Source: Micromonospora olivasterospora (GTDB lineage: Bacteria; Actinomycetota; Actinomycetes; Mycobacteriales; Micromonosporaceae). Taken from it: a stretch of DNA of 64,000 nt. A program made the translations under genes and the position numbers. The first letter of the stretch is position 1; each line of letters opens with the position of its first letter. Shown here piece by piece: positions 9,471 through 19,200 of the stretch. The notes under the pieces were generated by a model. The model saw nothing but the letters and a program-made list of their open reading frames with translations. It searched no databases and was not told the origin of the DNA. The stretch covers positions 2,108,001-2,172,000 of the forward strand of contig NZ_VLKE01000001.1 in assembly GCF_007830265.1 (NCBI RefSeq), in the 5' to 3' direction.

Positions 9471-10148
9471 ATGGACGAGGTACTGGCTCGCAGCGGGATC
9501 TTCCAGGGCGTCGACCCGGAGGCTGCCGAGGCGCTCGCCAAGGAGATGGAGACGCTCGAGGTCCGCAAGGGCGAGGTCGTGTTCAACGAGGGCGAGCCCG
9601 GCGACAGTCTCTACATCCTCCTGTCCGGCAAGATCAAGGTCGGCCGCCGGGCGGCGGACGGCCGGCAGAACCTGATCGCCGTGATGGGCCCGTCCGACAT
9701 GGTCGGCGAGTTGTCGCTCTTCGACCCCGGGCCGCGTACGGCGACCGCCACGGCGGTGACCGACACCCGGCTGGTCCGGCTGCGTAAGCAGGCGCTGCGG
9801 CCGTGGCTGAACAACCGGCCGGAGATCGCCGAGCAGCTGCTCCGGGTGCTGGCCCGCCGGCTGCGCCGGACGAACGACTCGCTGGCCGACCTGATCTTCA
9901 CCGACGTGCCCGGCCGGGTCGCGAAGAACCTGCTCCAGATGGCCGGCCGGTTCGGCACCCGGGACGGTGGCGTGCTCCGGGTGACCCACGACCTCACCCA
10001 GGAGGAGATCGCCCAGCTCGTCGGCGCCTCCCGCGAGACGGTCAACAAGGCGCTGGCCGACTTCGCCTCCCGCGGCTGGCTGCGGCTGGACGGCAAGAGC
10101 ATCATCATCCTCGACCCGGAGCGCCTGGCCCGCCGCGCCCGCGTCTGA
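9471..10148 (+). CDS. crp: Crp/Fnr-family transcriptional regulator
   Basis: A 225-residue cAMP-receptor-like protein. The cyclic-nucleotide domain (about 15-125) contains [18 protein letters not shown] and the phosphate-binding cassette region [19 protein letters not shown]. The C-terminal winged helix (about 150-220) includes [20 protein letters not shown], the recognition helix. Length and neighbours match M. tuberculosis Crp (Rv3676) and GlxR. The ATG at 9471 has GGAGGTG eight bases upstream. The minus-strand cbiZ-like gene diverges from it over a 151-bp gap that holds a plausible -10 element (TAGACT, about 9415). The large cyclase at 16.2-19.9 kb could supply its ligand; that link is inference. 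Confidence 0.93.
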   Translation: MDEVLARSGIFQGVDPEAAEALAKEMETLEVRKGEVVFNEGEPGDSLYILLSGKIKVGRRAADGRQNLIAVMGPSDMVGELSLFDPGPRTATATAVTDTRLVRLRKQALRPWLNNRPEIAEQLLRVLARRLRRTNDSLADLIFTDVPGRVAKNLLQMAGRFGTRDGGVLRVTHDLTQEEIAQLVGASRETVNKALADFASRGWLRLDGKSIIILDPERLARRARV

Positions 10149-10229
10149 GCCCCGCGTCCGAGCCCGGCCGCGCTCTGCCCGGCGCAGAAACGCTGGACGG
10201 GCCCGGCCGGCGGGCAGGACGGTGGGGCC

Positions 10230-10904
10230 ATGCTGGAACGTGTCGCCGTCCTCTCCGACAGCCACGGTGCGCTGCCCGCGCTGGAGGCCGTACTGGCCGA
10301 GCCGGACGTGGCCGCCGCCGACCTGATCGTGCTCACCGGCGACATCGCCGCCGGCCCGCAGCCGGTCGAGGTGCTGGACCTCCTCGCCGACCTTGGCGAC
10401 CGCGCCTGCTGGGTGGGCGGCAACGCCGACCGGGAGCTGGTCGAGGCGCGGGTTGGGAAGCCGTGTGGGATCGAGGTCACCCTGTCGGTGGCCGGGCTGG
10501 GGGACGTCCTCTTCTGCCACGCCACCCCCCGCGACGACGAGGAGGTGGTCCTCGTCGACACCCGGATGCCCCGGTGGGCGGAGGTCTTCGCCGACCTCCC
10601 GGCGGAGGTCACCACGGTGGTCTGCGGCCACACCCACATGCCGTTCACCCGGCTGGTCGACCGCCGCCTGGTGGTGAACCCGGGCAGCATCGGCATGCCG
10701 TACGGCGGGGCGGGCGCGTGGTGGGCGCTGCTCGGGCCCGGGGTGCAGCTGCGGCGTACCCCCTTCGACGTGGACGCGGCGTGCGCCCGGGTGGCGGCGG
10801 AGTCGGCGTACCCCGACGCCGCCGCCTGGGCCGACGAGTACCTGCGCTCCCGGCACAGCGACGCCGACGCGCTGGCCGTCTTCGGCCCCCGCGACGGCCG
10901 CTGA
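10230..10904 (+). CDS. YfcE/MJ0936-type metallophosphoesterase
   Basis: A 224-residue calcineurin-like phosphoesterase with all metal-ligand motifs: LSDSHG near the N-terminus, TGDIAAG, GNADRE, the HATPRD segment, and GHTHMPF followed by NPGSIGMP. Small soluble members of this group hydrolyse phosphodiesters; the physiological substrate is not predictable here. It starts the block that separates crp from the MBL-ridA genes, so it is not part of the conserved mycobacterial order. The downstream 230 bp (10905-11134) hold no gene; an eight-base inverted repeat CCTGCCCC/GGGGCAGG (10962-10995) may end the transcript. Confidence 0.88.
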   Translation: MLERVAVLSDSHGALPALEAVLAEPDVAAADLIVLTGDIAAGPQPVEVLDLLADLGDRACWVGGNADRELVEARVGKPCGIEVTLSVAGLGDVLFCHATPRDDEEVVLVDTRMPRWAEVFADLPAEVTTVVCGHTHMPFTRLVDRRLVVNPGSIGMPYGGAGAWWALLGPGVQLRRTPFDVDAACARVAAESAYPDAAAWADEYLRSRHSDADALAVFGPRDGR

Positions 10905-11134
10905 ACCTGCCGGCGGGGGCCGGCCGCCGTGCTCGACCGTGCCTTACTCGGACGCTGTGGACCTGCCCCGTCCACGCTCCCACCTGAGGGGCAGGGCGCG
11001 CCGGACCTGCGACTTGGGGCGCGGCGAGCCGAGGGGTGGCCCCGTCCGCGGCTGCCCCGTCTGTGCGGGCAGCTCCACAGCGCCGCCGACAGCCACCCGC
11101 ACCCCCGGCCGGGCCGGGCCGGGGCGGGCGGCGG

Positions 11135-11376
11135 GCGACCACGACCGTCGTGGCGGCCCGGGCCGGGTATCCCGGGGTGCCCAGCTGCACCACTACCCCA
11201 CCAGGGCGGCCCTGGTCACCGCCGCCGTCACGCACCTGACCGAGCGCCGGGCGGCGGAGCTGCGCACCGAGGCGGAGGCCCTGCCCGCCGGCCCGCAGCG
11301 GCTCGACCGGGTGATCGACCTGCTCGGCGCGGCGTTCACGGGCCCGCTGTTCGTCGCGGCGCTGGAGCTTTGGGTC
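11135..11376 (+). pseudogene. TetR-family regulator remnant (HTH piece and start of ligand domain)
   Basis: From 11135 one frame reads ATTTVVAARAG and the next frame continues VSRGAQLHHYPTRAALV. Together these are the end of a TetR DNA-binding domain, split by a missing base in the G run near 11165. Codons then continue through the start of the ligand domain (LTERRAAELRTEAEALP). No start codon or first half of the helix-turn-helix is recognisable upstream, and the frame runs directly into an acyl-CoA dehydrogenase tail. I read this as a fossil left by deletion. Confidence 0.75.
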
Positions 11377-11667
11377 GCGGTGGAACTGGCCCGCCTGATG
11401 ATCTACAAGGCGGCGAGCCTGTACGACGCCGGGCGGGACCTGGAGGCCGGGGTCTCCGCCAACATGGCCAAGTACGCCGCCGGCGAGGCCGCGGCGCTGG
11501 CCGTCGACACCGCCGTGCAGGCGCTGGGCGGGGCCGGCATGACCACCGAGTACGGCGTGGCCACCCTGCTGGGCGGGGTACGCGCCGGCCGGATCGCCCC
11601 GGTCAGCCGCGAGATGATCCTCAACTTCGTCGCCCAGCACGTCCTGGACCTGGAGAAGTCGTACTAG
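11377..11667 (+). pseudogene. Acyl-CoA dehydrogenase C-terminal remnant fused to the TetR fragment
   Basis: The last 95 or so codons encode the C-terminal helical bundle of an acyl-CoA dehydrogenase: ARLMIYKAASLYDAGRD, ANMAKYAAGEAA, the flavin-proximal QALGGAGMTTEYG and the terminal RIAPVSREMILNFVAQH. The N-terminal and middle flavin-binding domains, some 280 residues, are absent. The junction is seamless within the codons LELWVAVELARL (about 11373-11387), where a TetR ligand domain passes in frame into the dehydrogenase. A deletion between neighbouring tetR and acd genes is the simplest origin. Confidence 0.8.
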
Positions 11668-12709
11668 GCGGTGGTGCGGCAGCCGGCGTCGATGCGGTGC
11701 ACGGGGCGTACCCGCCGACCCAACGCCTCCAGCAGCGAGTCCTCCACGTGGAAGTCGTGGACGCGCAGCCGGTGCCGGGGCAGCTCCTCCTCGCTCGGGC
11801 AGAGGACCTGGCCCTGCACCTGGTCGATCGGCACGTACCGGACGCCGCCGCGCTCCTGGAGGAGCACCATGTTGACGTCGTCCACGACCACCACGTGCCC
11901 GCGGACGTCCTCGGTGACGCCGGGGCCGTTTCCACGGTGGTGACGGTCAGCGGCAGCACCGGCGTGGTGATCACCGGCAGCGCCGCCCAGACCAGCATGG
12001 CGAGCACGGCGGCCTCGGTGATCGAGGCGAGCGGCCGGATCACCGCCCCGGGCAGCGGACCGGCGATGGCGAGCGCCAGCACCGGCGGCGCGAGGAGCAG
12101 CGCCAGGACCAGGTGCTCCCCCTGGCGCCAGGCGTCCAGCAGGGTCGGCGCCAGGAGGAAGAGGTACCCGCCGAGCAGGGCGGCGACGATCAGCACCCGG
12201 GCCGGCATCAACTCGTGCAGCCGCTCCGGGCGGAGCTGGAACGCGGCGACGAACGCGGGCAGCAGCAGCGGAAGGTAGAGCAGCCGCCAGGTGACCAGCG
12301 CCAGCAGGAAGCTCGCCACCACGAACCAGGCCGGGGTGATGTCCGCCCAGCGGGCGAACAGCGGGCGGCGGTGCCCCGGCAGCCGGTCGACGCTGACCCC
12401 GAGCACCGCGCCGAGGGCGAAGACGGCGACGAGGCCGGTGGAGAGCAGCCGGGCGGCCGTGGTGAGGAACCCGGCGAGCAGGTTGACCGGCCCGACGTTG
12501 GCGACCAGCAGGAGGGTGGTCTGGAGCTCGCCGCCGGCCTCCACGCCGAGCCGGAGCACCGAGAAGACGGCGGGCACGCCGACCACCGCCGTCCAGAACG
12601 ACTGGCTGGCCCGCGCCCTGCGCTCGTCCGGCGTCGGCGTCGGAACGGTCCGGGGCGCTGGCGGGCCGGCGTCGACGTCGCTGCCAGCGGTGGCCGCCGG
12701 GACGGTCAT
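11664..12709 (-). CDS. Polytopic membrane protein coupled to a solute-binding lipoprotein, frameshifted
   Basis: The first 250 or so residues have about six to eight hydrophobic segments after a Pro/Ala-rich cytoplasmic start. A soluble tail follows in another frame, beginning VTEDVRGHVVVVDDVNMVLLQ-like and ending CRTTA at 11664. One base restored in the C run near 11922 joins both parts into 348 residues. ATG 12709 overlaps the stop of the solute-binding gene (ATGA), so the two are translated together. I recognise no family. By analogy with mycobacterial GlnH-GlnX, where a lipoprotein senses amino acids and a membrane partner relays this to PknG, it could be a signalling partner; that is inference. 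The 3' end overlaps the pseudogene on the other strand by four bases. Confidence 0.7.
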
Positions 12710-13647
12710 CGCCGGGGCGCCTTGTCGTCGAAGTCGACCAGCTCCGGCACGTCCAGTGGCTGCGGCTGGCTCTTCGGGACCTTGAGCCACGGCCCGAGGG
12801 TCCGGTGGTACGCGGTCAGCCACGGGCTGCTCAGCCCCTGACGCCCCTGGAGGTAGCTCTTGTTCAGGAAGAACGCCACCAGGTCGCGCAGCGCCGGGTC
12901 GCCGATCGGCACCCCGACGCCCAGCAGCTCGCTGGTGCCGAAGGGCATGTCGACGATGAGCAGGTCCTTCGGATGCTGGGAGAGGAAGCCGGCAAGGATC
13001 GTCTCGTCCGAGCTGACCGCGTCGTAGCGCCCCTCCATGATGCCCTGCACGCAGTCGCCGACGTCCTTCACCACGGACGCCTGGATCTGGTGGTTCCGCA
13101 GCTCGGCCTGGGTGGTCGAGCCGCCGCTGGTGCAGACCCTGATCTCCTTGTTCTGGAGGTCCTCGATGGTGCGGACCCTGTCCCGCAGCCGGACCGGGAT
13201 CATCGTCTCCTGGGTGGTCACGAAGTAGGGCCCCGCGAAGGTGACCTGCGTCTCGCGCTGCTCCGTCATCGAGAAGCTGGAGACCACCATGTCGACCGTG
13301 CCCCCCTGGAGGGCGGGGATGCGGTCCTCGGTGGCCAGCGACACCCACTCGATCCGCTGGTCGCCCTCGAAGCCCAACTGGGCGGCGAGGTACCGGGCGA
13401 TCTCGATGTCGAAGCCGACGTGGGCGCCGCCGCTCAGCTCGCCCATCAGCGGCTCGGTGGTGGACACCCCGATGCGGATCTTCGGCTGGCCGTAGACGTT
13501 CGACTCGCGCAGCTTCTCCGCCACGGACGGGAGCTTCGGGGGCTGCCGGCTGTCGCACCCGGCGGCAGCGGCGAGGGTCAGGGTTAGGGCGACCGCCGCG
13601 GTGGTGGCGACGGACCGGATCCGGGACCGGGTGAGGAACTGGCTCAT
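12706..13647 (-). CDS. Family 3 solute-binding lipoprotein, amino-acid type (GlnH-like)
   Basis: A 313-residue lipoprotein with lipobox LAAAAGC and a two-lobe periplasmic-binding fold. Typical family 3 segments are KIRIGVSTTEPLMG, VGFDIEIARYLAAQLG, DMVVSSFSMTEQRE, and FAGPYFVTTQETMIP; the Arg-rich hinge and DAVSSDETILAGF follow. These proteins bind glutamate, glutamine or related amino acids. No ABC permease or ATPase is adjacent; instead a polytopic membrane protein is translationally coupled downstream and a Ser/Thr kinase is encoded 500 bp away. That setting suggests sensing rather than transport. Start ATG 13647 has GAGGTCA upstream. Confidence 0.85.
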   Translation of the reverse strand: MSQFLTRSRIRSVATTAAVALTLTLAAAAGCDSRQPPKLPSVAEKLRESNVYGQPKIRIGVSTTEPLMGELSGGAHVGFDIEIARYLAAQLGFEGDQRIEWVSLATEDRIPALQGGTVDMVVSSFSMTEQRETQVTFAGPYFVTTQETMIPVRLRDRVRTIEDLQNKEIRVCTSGGSTTQAELRNHQIQASVVKDVGDCVQGIMEGRYDAVSSDETILAGFLSQHPKDLLIVDMPFGTSELLGVGVPIGDPALRDLVAFFLNKSYLQGRQGLSSPWLTAYHRTLGPWLKVPKSQPQPLDVPELVDFDDKAPRR

Positions 13648-13841
13648 CGGTGACCTCGCTGACCAATGCACCTGCGGAAGACCGAGAGTAGCGGTTCCCG
13701 TCCATCCTCGTGGTCACCGGGCGGTCGCGCCGGTCGTTTGTGGACGATAGGTGGAGCGCGCCGTGGCCCGGGGGTACGGCGGACGCCCCGCGGGTCCCGT
13801 TTGGTCGGTTGGCCGGTTGACAGGCGCGCCATCCTTGACGG

Positions 13842-14186
13842 GTGATTCGAATCCCTCGGCCAACCGCACTCGCGGTGGCGGTCGCCACGTCGCTGGCGGC
13901 GGCAGCCCTGGTCGCGGCGCTGCTCTCGTGGCGCCCGAGCAGCATGGTCAGCGTGGTCCTCGCCCTGCTCTGCGTCCTGCTCGCGATGATCGCCGGAGTG
14001 GCGGCGACGGACGTCCGGCAGCGCCGCGAGGAGGGCCGCTCGGGCGCCGACTCCGAGCCGGCGCAGTGGCCGGGCCGGCCGGCCAGCGGCGGCGTGGACG
14101 CCGACACGCTGGAGGCGCTGGACAGCCGGGACGCGCTGCGCGCGGTCGAGGAGCGCCGCCGGGCGAGCGGGCTCAGCGACCGGTGA
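13842..14186 (+). CDS. Small membrane protein of unknown function
   Basis: A 114-residue protein beginning at GTG 13842. Two hydrophobic segments (about 9-27 and 36-55) are separated by a short polar turn, followed by a charged cytoplasmic tail with DTLEALDSRDALRAVEERRR, probably helical. I do not recognise a family. It is divergent from the solute-binding gene (194 bp gap) and its last 14 bp overlap the 3' end of the kinase gene on the other strand. Confidence 0.6.
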   Translation: MIRIPRPTALAVAVATSLAAAALVAALLSWRPSSMVSVVLALLCVLLAMIAGVAATDVRQRREEGRSGADSEPAQWPGRPASGGVDADTLEALDSRDALRAVEERRRASGLSDR

Positions 14187-15660
14187 GGGTCGGCTCGTAC
14201 AGCCGGTCGACCCCGCGCCCGGCCAGGCAACGGTAGGTCCGCTCCGGGTCGGACTCCGTCGGCGGCAGGACCTCCAGGTGCCAGCCGCTGGTGTACGGGA
14301 TTCCGCTGGTCAGCCGGAACGTCACGGGGTTGCAGACCTGGCGCACCGCAGGGTCGGCGGTCACCTCGTCGTGCCGCGCCCCGACCAGTGCGGCGGGCAG
14401 CTCACCCTCGGCGTACGTCTCCCAGGTGTGTCGGCCGTCGCAGGGCAGCCGAGGCGCCTCGGCCCGGCTGCCGCGTACCCGCATCGGACCGAAGCACTCC
14501 AGGTCGGCCGTGCAGAACGCGCCCGCCGGCAGGGCCTTCGCCCCCGGTGAGCCGGCAATGCACCCCGGCAGCGTTCCCCAGCCGCCGGCCGGGGACGTGG
14601 CCGCCGTGCTGACCACCGGCTCACCCGTCGGCGTGGCCGGTGCGCCGCCCGCGACCCAGGCGCCGGCGCTGGCCGAGGCGGCCAGGGCGAGCGCGCCGGC
14701 TCCGCCGAGGAACCACCGCCGCCGCCACCGCCGGCGGGGGCTCGGCACGGTGGGGTGGGCGTGGCCGGCGGAGGCCGGGCCGCCCGCGGACGGACCGCCC
14801 GAGACGGGGGCGCCGCTGACCGGCGCGCTCACCGGGTCCAGCGGCAGGGCGGCGAGCAGGCCGCGCAGCTCCACTGCGGACGGCCGCTCCCCCGGGTCGT
14901 TCGACATGCCCGCCCGGAGCACGTCGATCAGCTCCTCGGGCACCCCGGGGAGCCCGGGGATCGGCTGGTGGAACATCTCCAGGACGGTGACCAGGCTGGG
15001 GTTGCGCTCGGACTGCCAGCGCGGCGGGCGGCCGTACATCACCGCGTAGAGGGTGGCGCAGAGGGCGTACACGTCCACGGCGGGCGACGGCGGGCTGTGG
15101 TTGAACATCTCCGGCGGCGCGTACGCCGGGGTCAGCACCTCCAGGGTCACCGACGCGTCGCGCACCTCGGCCAGCACGGCGAGCCCGAAGTCCGCCAGCA
15201 CCGCCGGATTGAAGTGGGAGTACAGGATGTTGGCGGGCTTGACGTCGCGGTGCAGCACGCCGTTCGCGTGCGAGTGGGCCAGCGCGTCGGCGATCTTCAC
15301 CCCGAGGTCGCGGGTCTCCGCCGGGCCCAGGGGCGAGGTGCGCATCCGCTCGGCGTACGACCCGTCGCAGAGCTCCATGATCAGGTACGGGTGCCGGTCG
15401 ACGGTGACCCCGACGTCGAAGAGGTCCACCACGTGTGGGTGGGACGACATCTTCCCGGCCGCCCGCGCCTCGCGCAGGAACCTGGCCTGGTCGCGCTCGT
15501 TGTCGAGCGTGCGGTTCTCGACCTTGACCGCCACCTCACGCCCGACGGAGATCTGGGTGGCTCGGTAGACGGTGGCGTAGCCTCCCCGGGCAAAAACCTC
15601 CAGATCGGTCAGACCGGGCACGATAGGCAGCCGCAGGGCGCCGGGCGGGGTGTCGGTCAC
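14173..15660 (-). CDS. Membrane-anchored Ser/Thr protein kinase (Hanks type)
   Basis: A 495-residue receptor kinase. The N-terminal kinase domain (about 15-275) has the ATP-binding Lys K46 (VAVKVE), alpha-C Glu E64, the catalytic loop HRDVKPAN with D139, DFG at 157 and an APPE activation-loop end. A Pro/Gly/Ser linker precedes one transmembrane helix near residues 312-335, preceded by RRRWRRRW. The extracellular part (about 340-495) contains six cysteines (for example [18 protein letters not shown] and VRQVCNP) like septum-formation or secreted-ligand domains. The glycine loop is weak ([11 protein letters not shown]) but usable. It may signal together with the solute-binding/membrane protein pair upstream in the window; only proximity supports this. 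Confidence 0.9.
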   Translation of the reverse strand: MTDTPPGALRLPIVPGLTDLEVFARGGYATVYRATQISVGREVAVKVENRTLDNERDQARFLREARAAGKMSSHPHVVDLFDVGVTVDRHPYLIMELCDGSYAERMRTSPLGPAETRDLGVKIADALAHSHANGVLHRDVKPANILYSHFNPAVLADFGLAVLAEVRDASVTLEVLTPAYAPPEMFNHSPPSPAVDVYALCATLYAVMYGRPPRWQSERNPSLVTVLEMFHQPIPGLPGVPEELIDVLRAGMSNDPGERPSAVELRGLLAALPLDPVSAPVSGAPVSGGPSAGGPASAGHAHPTVPSPRRRWRRRWFLGGAGALALAASASAGAWVAGGAPATPTGEPVVSTAATSPAGGWGTLPGCIAGSPGAKALPAGAFCTADLECFGPMRVRGSRAEAPRLPCDGRHTWETYAEGELPAALVGARHDEVTADPAVRQVCNPVTFRLTSGIPYTSGWHLEVLPPTESDPERTYRCLAGRGVDRLYEPTLTGR

Positions 15661-15690
15661 GGCTCGAAAATACCCAATCGCCCCGGGGAC

Positions 15691-16131
15691 TCAGTTGTCC
15701 GCACTCGCCGGCGGGCCCGCCGGGGCCGCGGCGCCGCGGGCGTCCCAGCGCAGCGCGAGGGCCGTGGCCAGCGCCCCGACGCCCTCCCAGGCGGCCACCG
15801 CCAGGAACCGGGCCGGCGCCACCTCGGCCAGCACCACGATGATGAAGACGACGAACGTGACCAACCGGAAGAAGACCGTGAACCGGTAGAAGGGCCGCCA
15901 CTCGGTGGCCGTCGCCAGCAGGTAGTAGACGCCCATGTTGAACGACGCCATGGCGGACGCGGTCAGGAACGTGCCCGTGTAGTCGCCGGCCGCGCGGCTC
16001 TCCGGCACCTCGAAGCCGAGCATCCGCAGCTGCGCCTCGGGCCAGAGCAGCCCGAGCGCGCCCAGCAACAGCGCGAGGACGCCGAAGACCCCGATCGTCC
16101 AGCCGGCGCTGGAGCGCGGCAGCCTCATCAC
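15691..16131 (-). CDS. Small four-helix membrane protein, unknown function
   Basis: A 146-residue protein with four hydrophobic segments (about 10-30, 52-72, 82-102 and 106-126) and an Ala/Pro-rich cytoplasmic tail. Aromatic and charged residues (YYLLATATEWRPFYRFTVFFRLV) mark the middle. I recognise no family with confidence; DUF4345-like or similar small membrane proteins are possible. It starts at ATG 16131, or one codon later, and lies 30 bp upstream of the kinase gene on the same strand, so they could be cotranscribed. Confidence 0.65.
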   Translation of the reverse strand: MMRLPRSSAGWTIGVFGVLALLLGALGLLWPEAQLRMLGFEVPESRAAGDYTGTFLTASAMASFNMGVYYLLATATEWRPFYRFTVFFRLVTFVVFIIVVLAEVAPARFLAVAAWEGVGALATALALRWDARGAAAPAGPPASADN

Positions 16132-16231
16132 GTCCTCCCCGTGGCCGGCACGGGGCCGCCGCAGCGGACGCCGTGTGGACCTGACACGGTATCGGCTGCG
16201 AAGGATGTCCGCATCGGCGGAACCGGCAGAT

Positions 16232-19200
16232 TCAGGACGCCGCCGCGCCCTCGGCCGGGTCGGCCATCGCCGCCAGTCGGGCCCGCAGCGCGTCCGCCGC
16301 CGCCCGCTCGCTGCGCTGCTCCGTCGCGTACGCCAGCCGGACGGCCTCGTCGGCGCTGGCCAGCGCCTCGGCGGGGCGACCGCAGGCGGCCAGCGCCTCG
16401 GCCAGCACGCTCGCCGCGATCACCTGGCTGCGCACGTCCTCGGCCGGGGCGGCGACCGCCCGCCGGGCCCAGTCGAGGGCCTGCTCGCGCTGGCCGTGCG
16501 CGAGCAGCGCGTCGGCGTAGCGGGCCATGGTCTGGCGGCGGGAGACGAGCATCGACGGCGAGTTGGCGGCTCCGGTGGCCACCGGAGCCAGCAGGCCGAC
16601 GGCGGTGGCCGGGTCACCGGCGGCCAGCCTGGCGGTGGCCAGCAGCACCCGGGGGCCCACCTGCACGGGCGCCTGCGGATTGTGCGGCTCGACGGCCGTC
16701 AGCACCGTGCGGGCCGCCTGCTCGGCCGTCTCGTGGTCGCCCATGTCCAGCGCCACGAAGCCGCACAGCGTGCCGGCCATCCCGGCGAGCAGCGGGTGCG
16801 AGGTCCGCGCGGCGTACGACAGCGCGTCGGTGAGCAGGTCGGCGGCGTGCGCCGGCTCGCCGAGCCCCCGGGCGACCACTCCGCGCACCACCAGGGCGAA
16901 GCCCTGCCCCCAGTCGTCGGAGACCTCGGCGAAGTCCCGGTACGCCCGGCGGGCCGCCCGGTCGGCCTCGGCCAGTTCGCCCAGCTCGGCCGTGGCGAAC
17001 GCCTCGACCGCGCGCAGCGTGCCGACCGCCCACGCCTCGCCCACCCGCTCGCCGAACGGCAGGAACACCCGCGCCAGCCGGCACGCCTCCCGCAGCCGGC
17101 CGGCGAGCAGCCGGGCGAACGCGGTGGTGCCGCGCAGCCACGCCCGCCCGTACGGGTCCTTCAGCTCGGCGAAGAGGCGGGCGGCGCGGCCGAGCACGGC
17201 GTCCGTGCCGGCGAAGTCGCCCCGGGTGGTGGTGACCCAGGCGAGGTTCTGCAGCGACCAGGCCTGCCCGCGCCGATCCTCCGAGGTGAGGCTGACCTGG
17301 TACGACGCCGCGAGCCGGCTGCTCGCCTGGCTCAGCCGGCCGGCGACGAAGTCGGCCATGCCGAGCCGGCGCATCGCCGAGGCGCGCAGGTTCGGCAGCT
17401 CGCCGGCCGTGGCCACCTGCAACGCCTCCTGCCAGCAGGCCGTCGCCCGGGCCTGGTCGCCGAGAGTCTGGTGGGCCTGGCCCGCCAGCAGCAGGGCGCT
17501 GGCCTGGGTGCCCGCCTCGTCCCCCGCGTTGGCGGCGATCTTCTCGGCGTACGCGAGCGCGTCGGCGGCCCGGCCGACCTGGAGCAGCGCGCGGGCGTGC
17601 AGCACCCGCAGCGCCGCCGGGACCGAGCCCCGGGCCAGCTCGGCGGCGCGCTCCGCGTACTCGACCGCGACGGCCGGCTCCCCGGCCTGCAGCGAGCGGC
17701 GGGCGGCCCGACCCAGCGCGGCCACGCCCAGCGGGCCGACCGTGCGGGCCGGCGCGTCCGGGCGCAGCTTCACGGCGTCGGCGAGCGCGGCGGCCCGCTC
17801 GACGTGCTCGGCGACGAACGCGTCCCGGGCCGCGTCGGTGAACCCGCCCGGGGCGGCCGGCTCGCCCGGCGCGCCGGGCGCCGCCCAGCGGGCCAGGGCG
17901 GCGTGCCGCTCGGCCAGCTCGGCCTTGCTCACACCGGAGTACGCGGCCTCCCGCATCAGCGGGGTGGCGAAGGAGTACCCGGACCGGGTGCGGTGCAGCA
18001 TCCGGCGTTGCAGCAGCTCCTCGACGGCCCGTTCGAGCTCGACGGCCACCACCGCGGCGGGCCGGCCGTCCCGCCCGGCGCGCTGCTCCCGCAGCGCCGC
18101 AAGCGCCCCGCCGGGGACGGTGTCGCCGACCACGGCGGCGTCCCGCAGCACCGACCGGGCCTCCGGTGGCAGCGCGTCGATGCGCGCCGCGAGCACGGCG
18201 GCGAGGTCCCGGGAGAGCAGCCGGCTGCCGAGCGAGCCGGGCGCGAGCCGCCAGTTGCCGCCGGCCGGCCCGCCCCGCTCCGGGCCGACGGTCAGCGCGC
18301 CCCGCTCCATCAGCAGGGTGACCAGCTCGGCCAGGTAGAACGGGTTGCCCTGGGCGGTGGCGAGCAGCCGGTCGGCGTCGGCCTGGGGCAGCTTCCCGCC
18401 CGCGAGGTAGCTGGTGAGCAGCCGGGCCGCGTCGGCGCCGCGCAGCGGGGGCAGCGCGTGCACCTCGGCCTCCGAGAGCCGGGTCAGCGCCCCGGCGGTG
18501 CGGACCAGCTCGGGGCGGCCGAGCAGCAGCACCAGCACCGGGCCGGCGAGCTGGTTGAGGGTCAGCGCGAGCGCCTTGATCGTCTCGGCGGTGGCGTCGT
18601 GCAGGTCGTCGACGACGATCACCAGTGGCGCCTCGGCGGCCATGGCGGTGAGCAGGCCGGCCACGGCGTTCGGCACGGCCTCCGCGTCGGCGGGCTGTCC
18701 GGCGGCGGCCCACTCGCCCTGGTCGGCCGGGCCGCCGCCGGCCAGCTCGGCGTACCCGAGCAGGGCCAGGAGCTGGTCGGTGGCCACCGGCGCGGGATCG
18801 TCGCGCAGCCGGGCCAGGCGCTGGTTGAGCCGGCGCAGGCGCTCCTCGACGGCCGGCCGGGTCAGCGCGGTCGCCGGGTCGTTGGGCAGGCCGACGGCGG
18901 CCCGGACCAGGTCGGCGAGCGGGGCGAGCCGGCGGCGCTCGCCGAACGCGGCGCAGCGCACCGAGAGCACCCGGGCGCCGGAGTGCGCGGCGTACCGGCC
19001 GGCACCGACGTCGTAGCCGGCGGCGAGCCGCTCCACCTCGGCGGCGAACCGGGACTTGCCGATCCCCGCCTCGGCGGTCATCAGCAGCACCCGGGGCTCC
19101 CCCCGGTCGATCACCTCGGCGAGCCGGCCGGCGACCCGGCCGATCTCGGTCTCCCGGCCGACGAACGGCGCCTCGTCGCCGAGGCCCGACCGGGTGCCCG

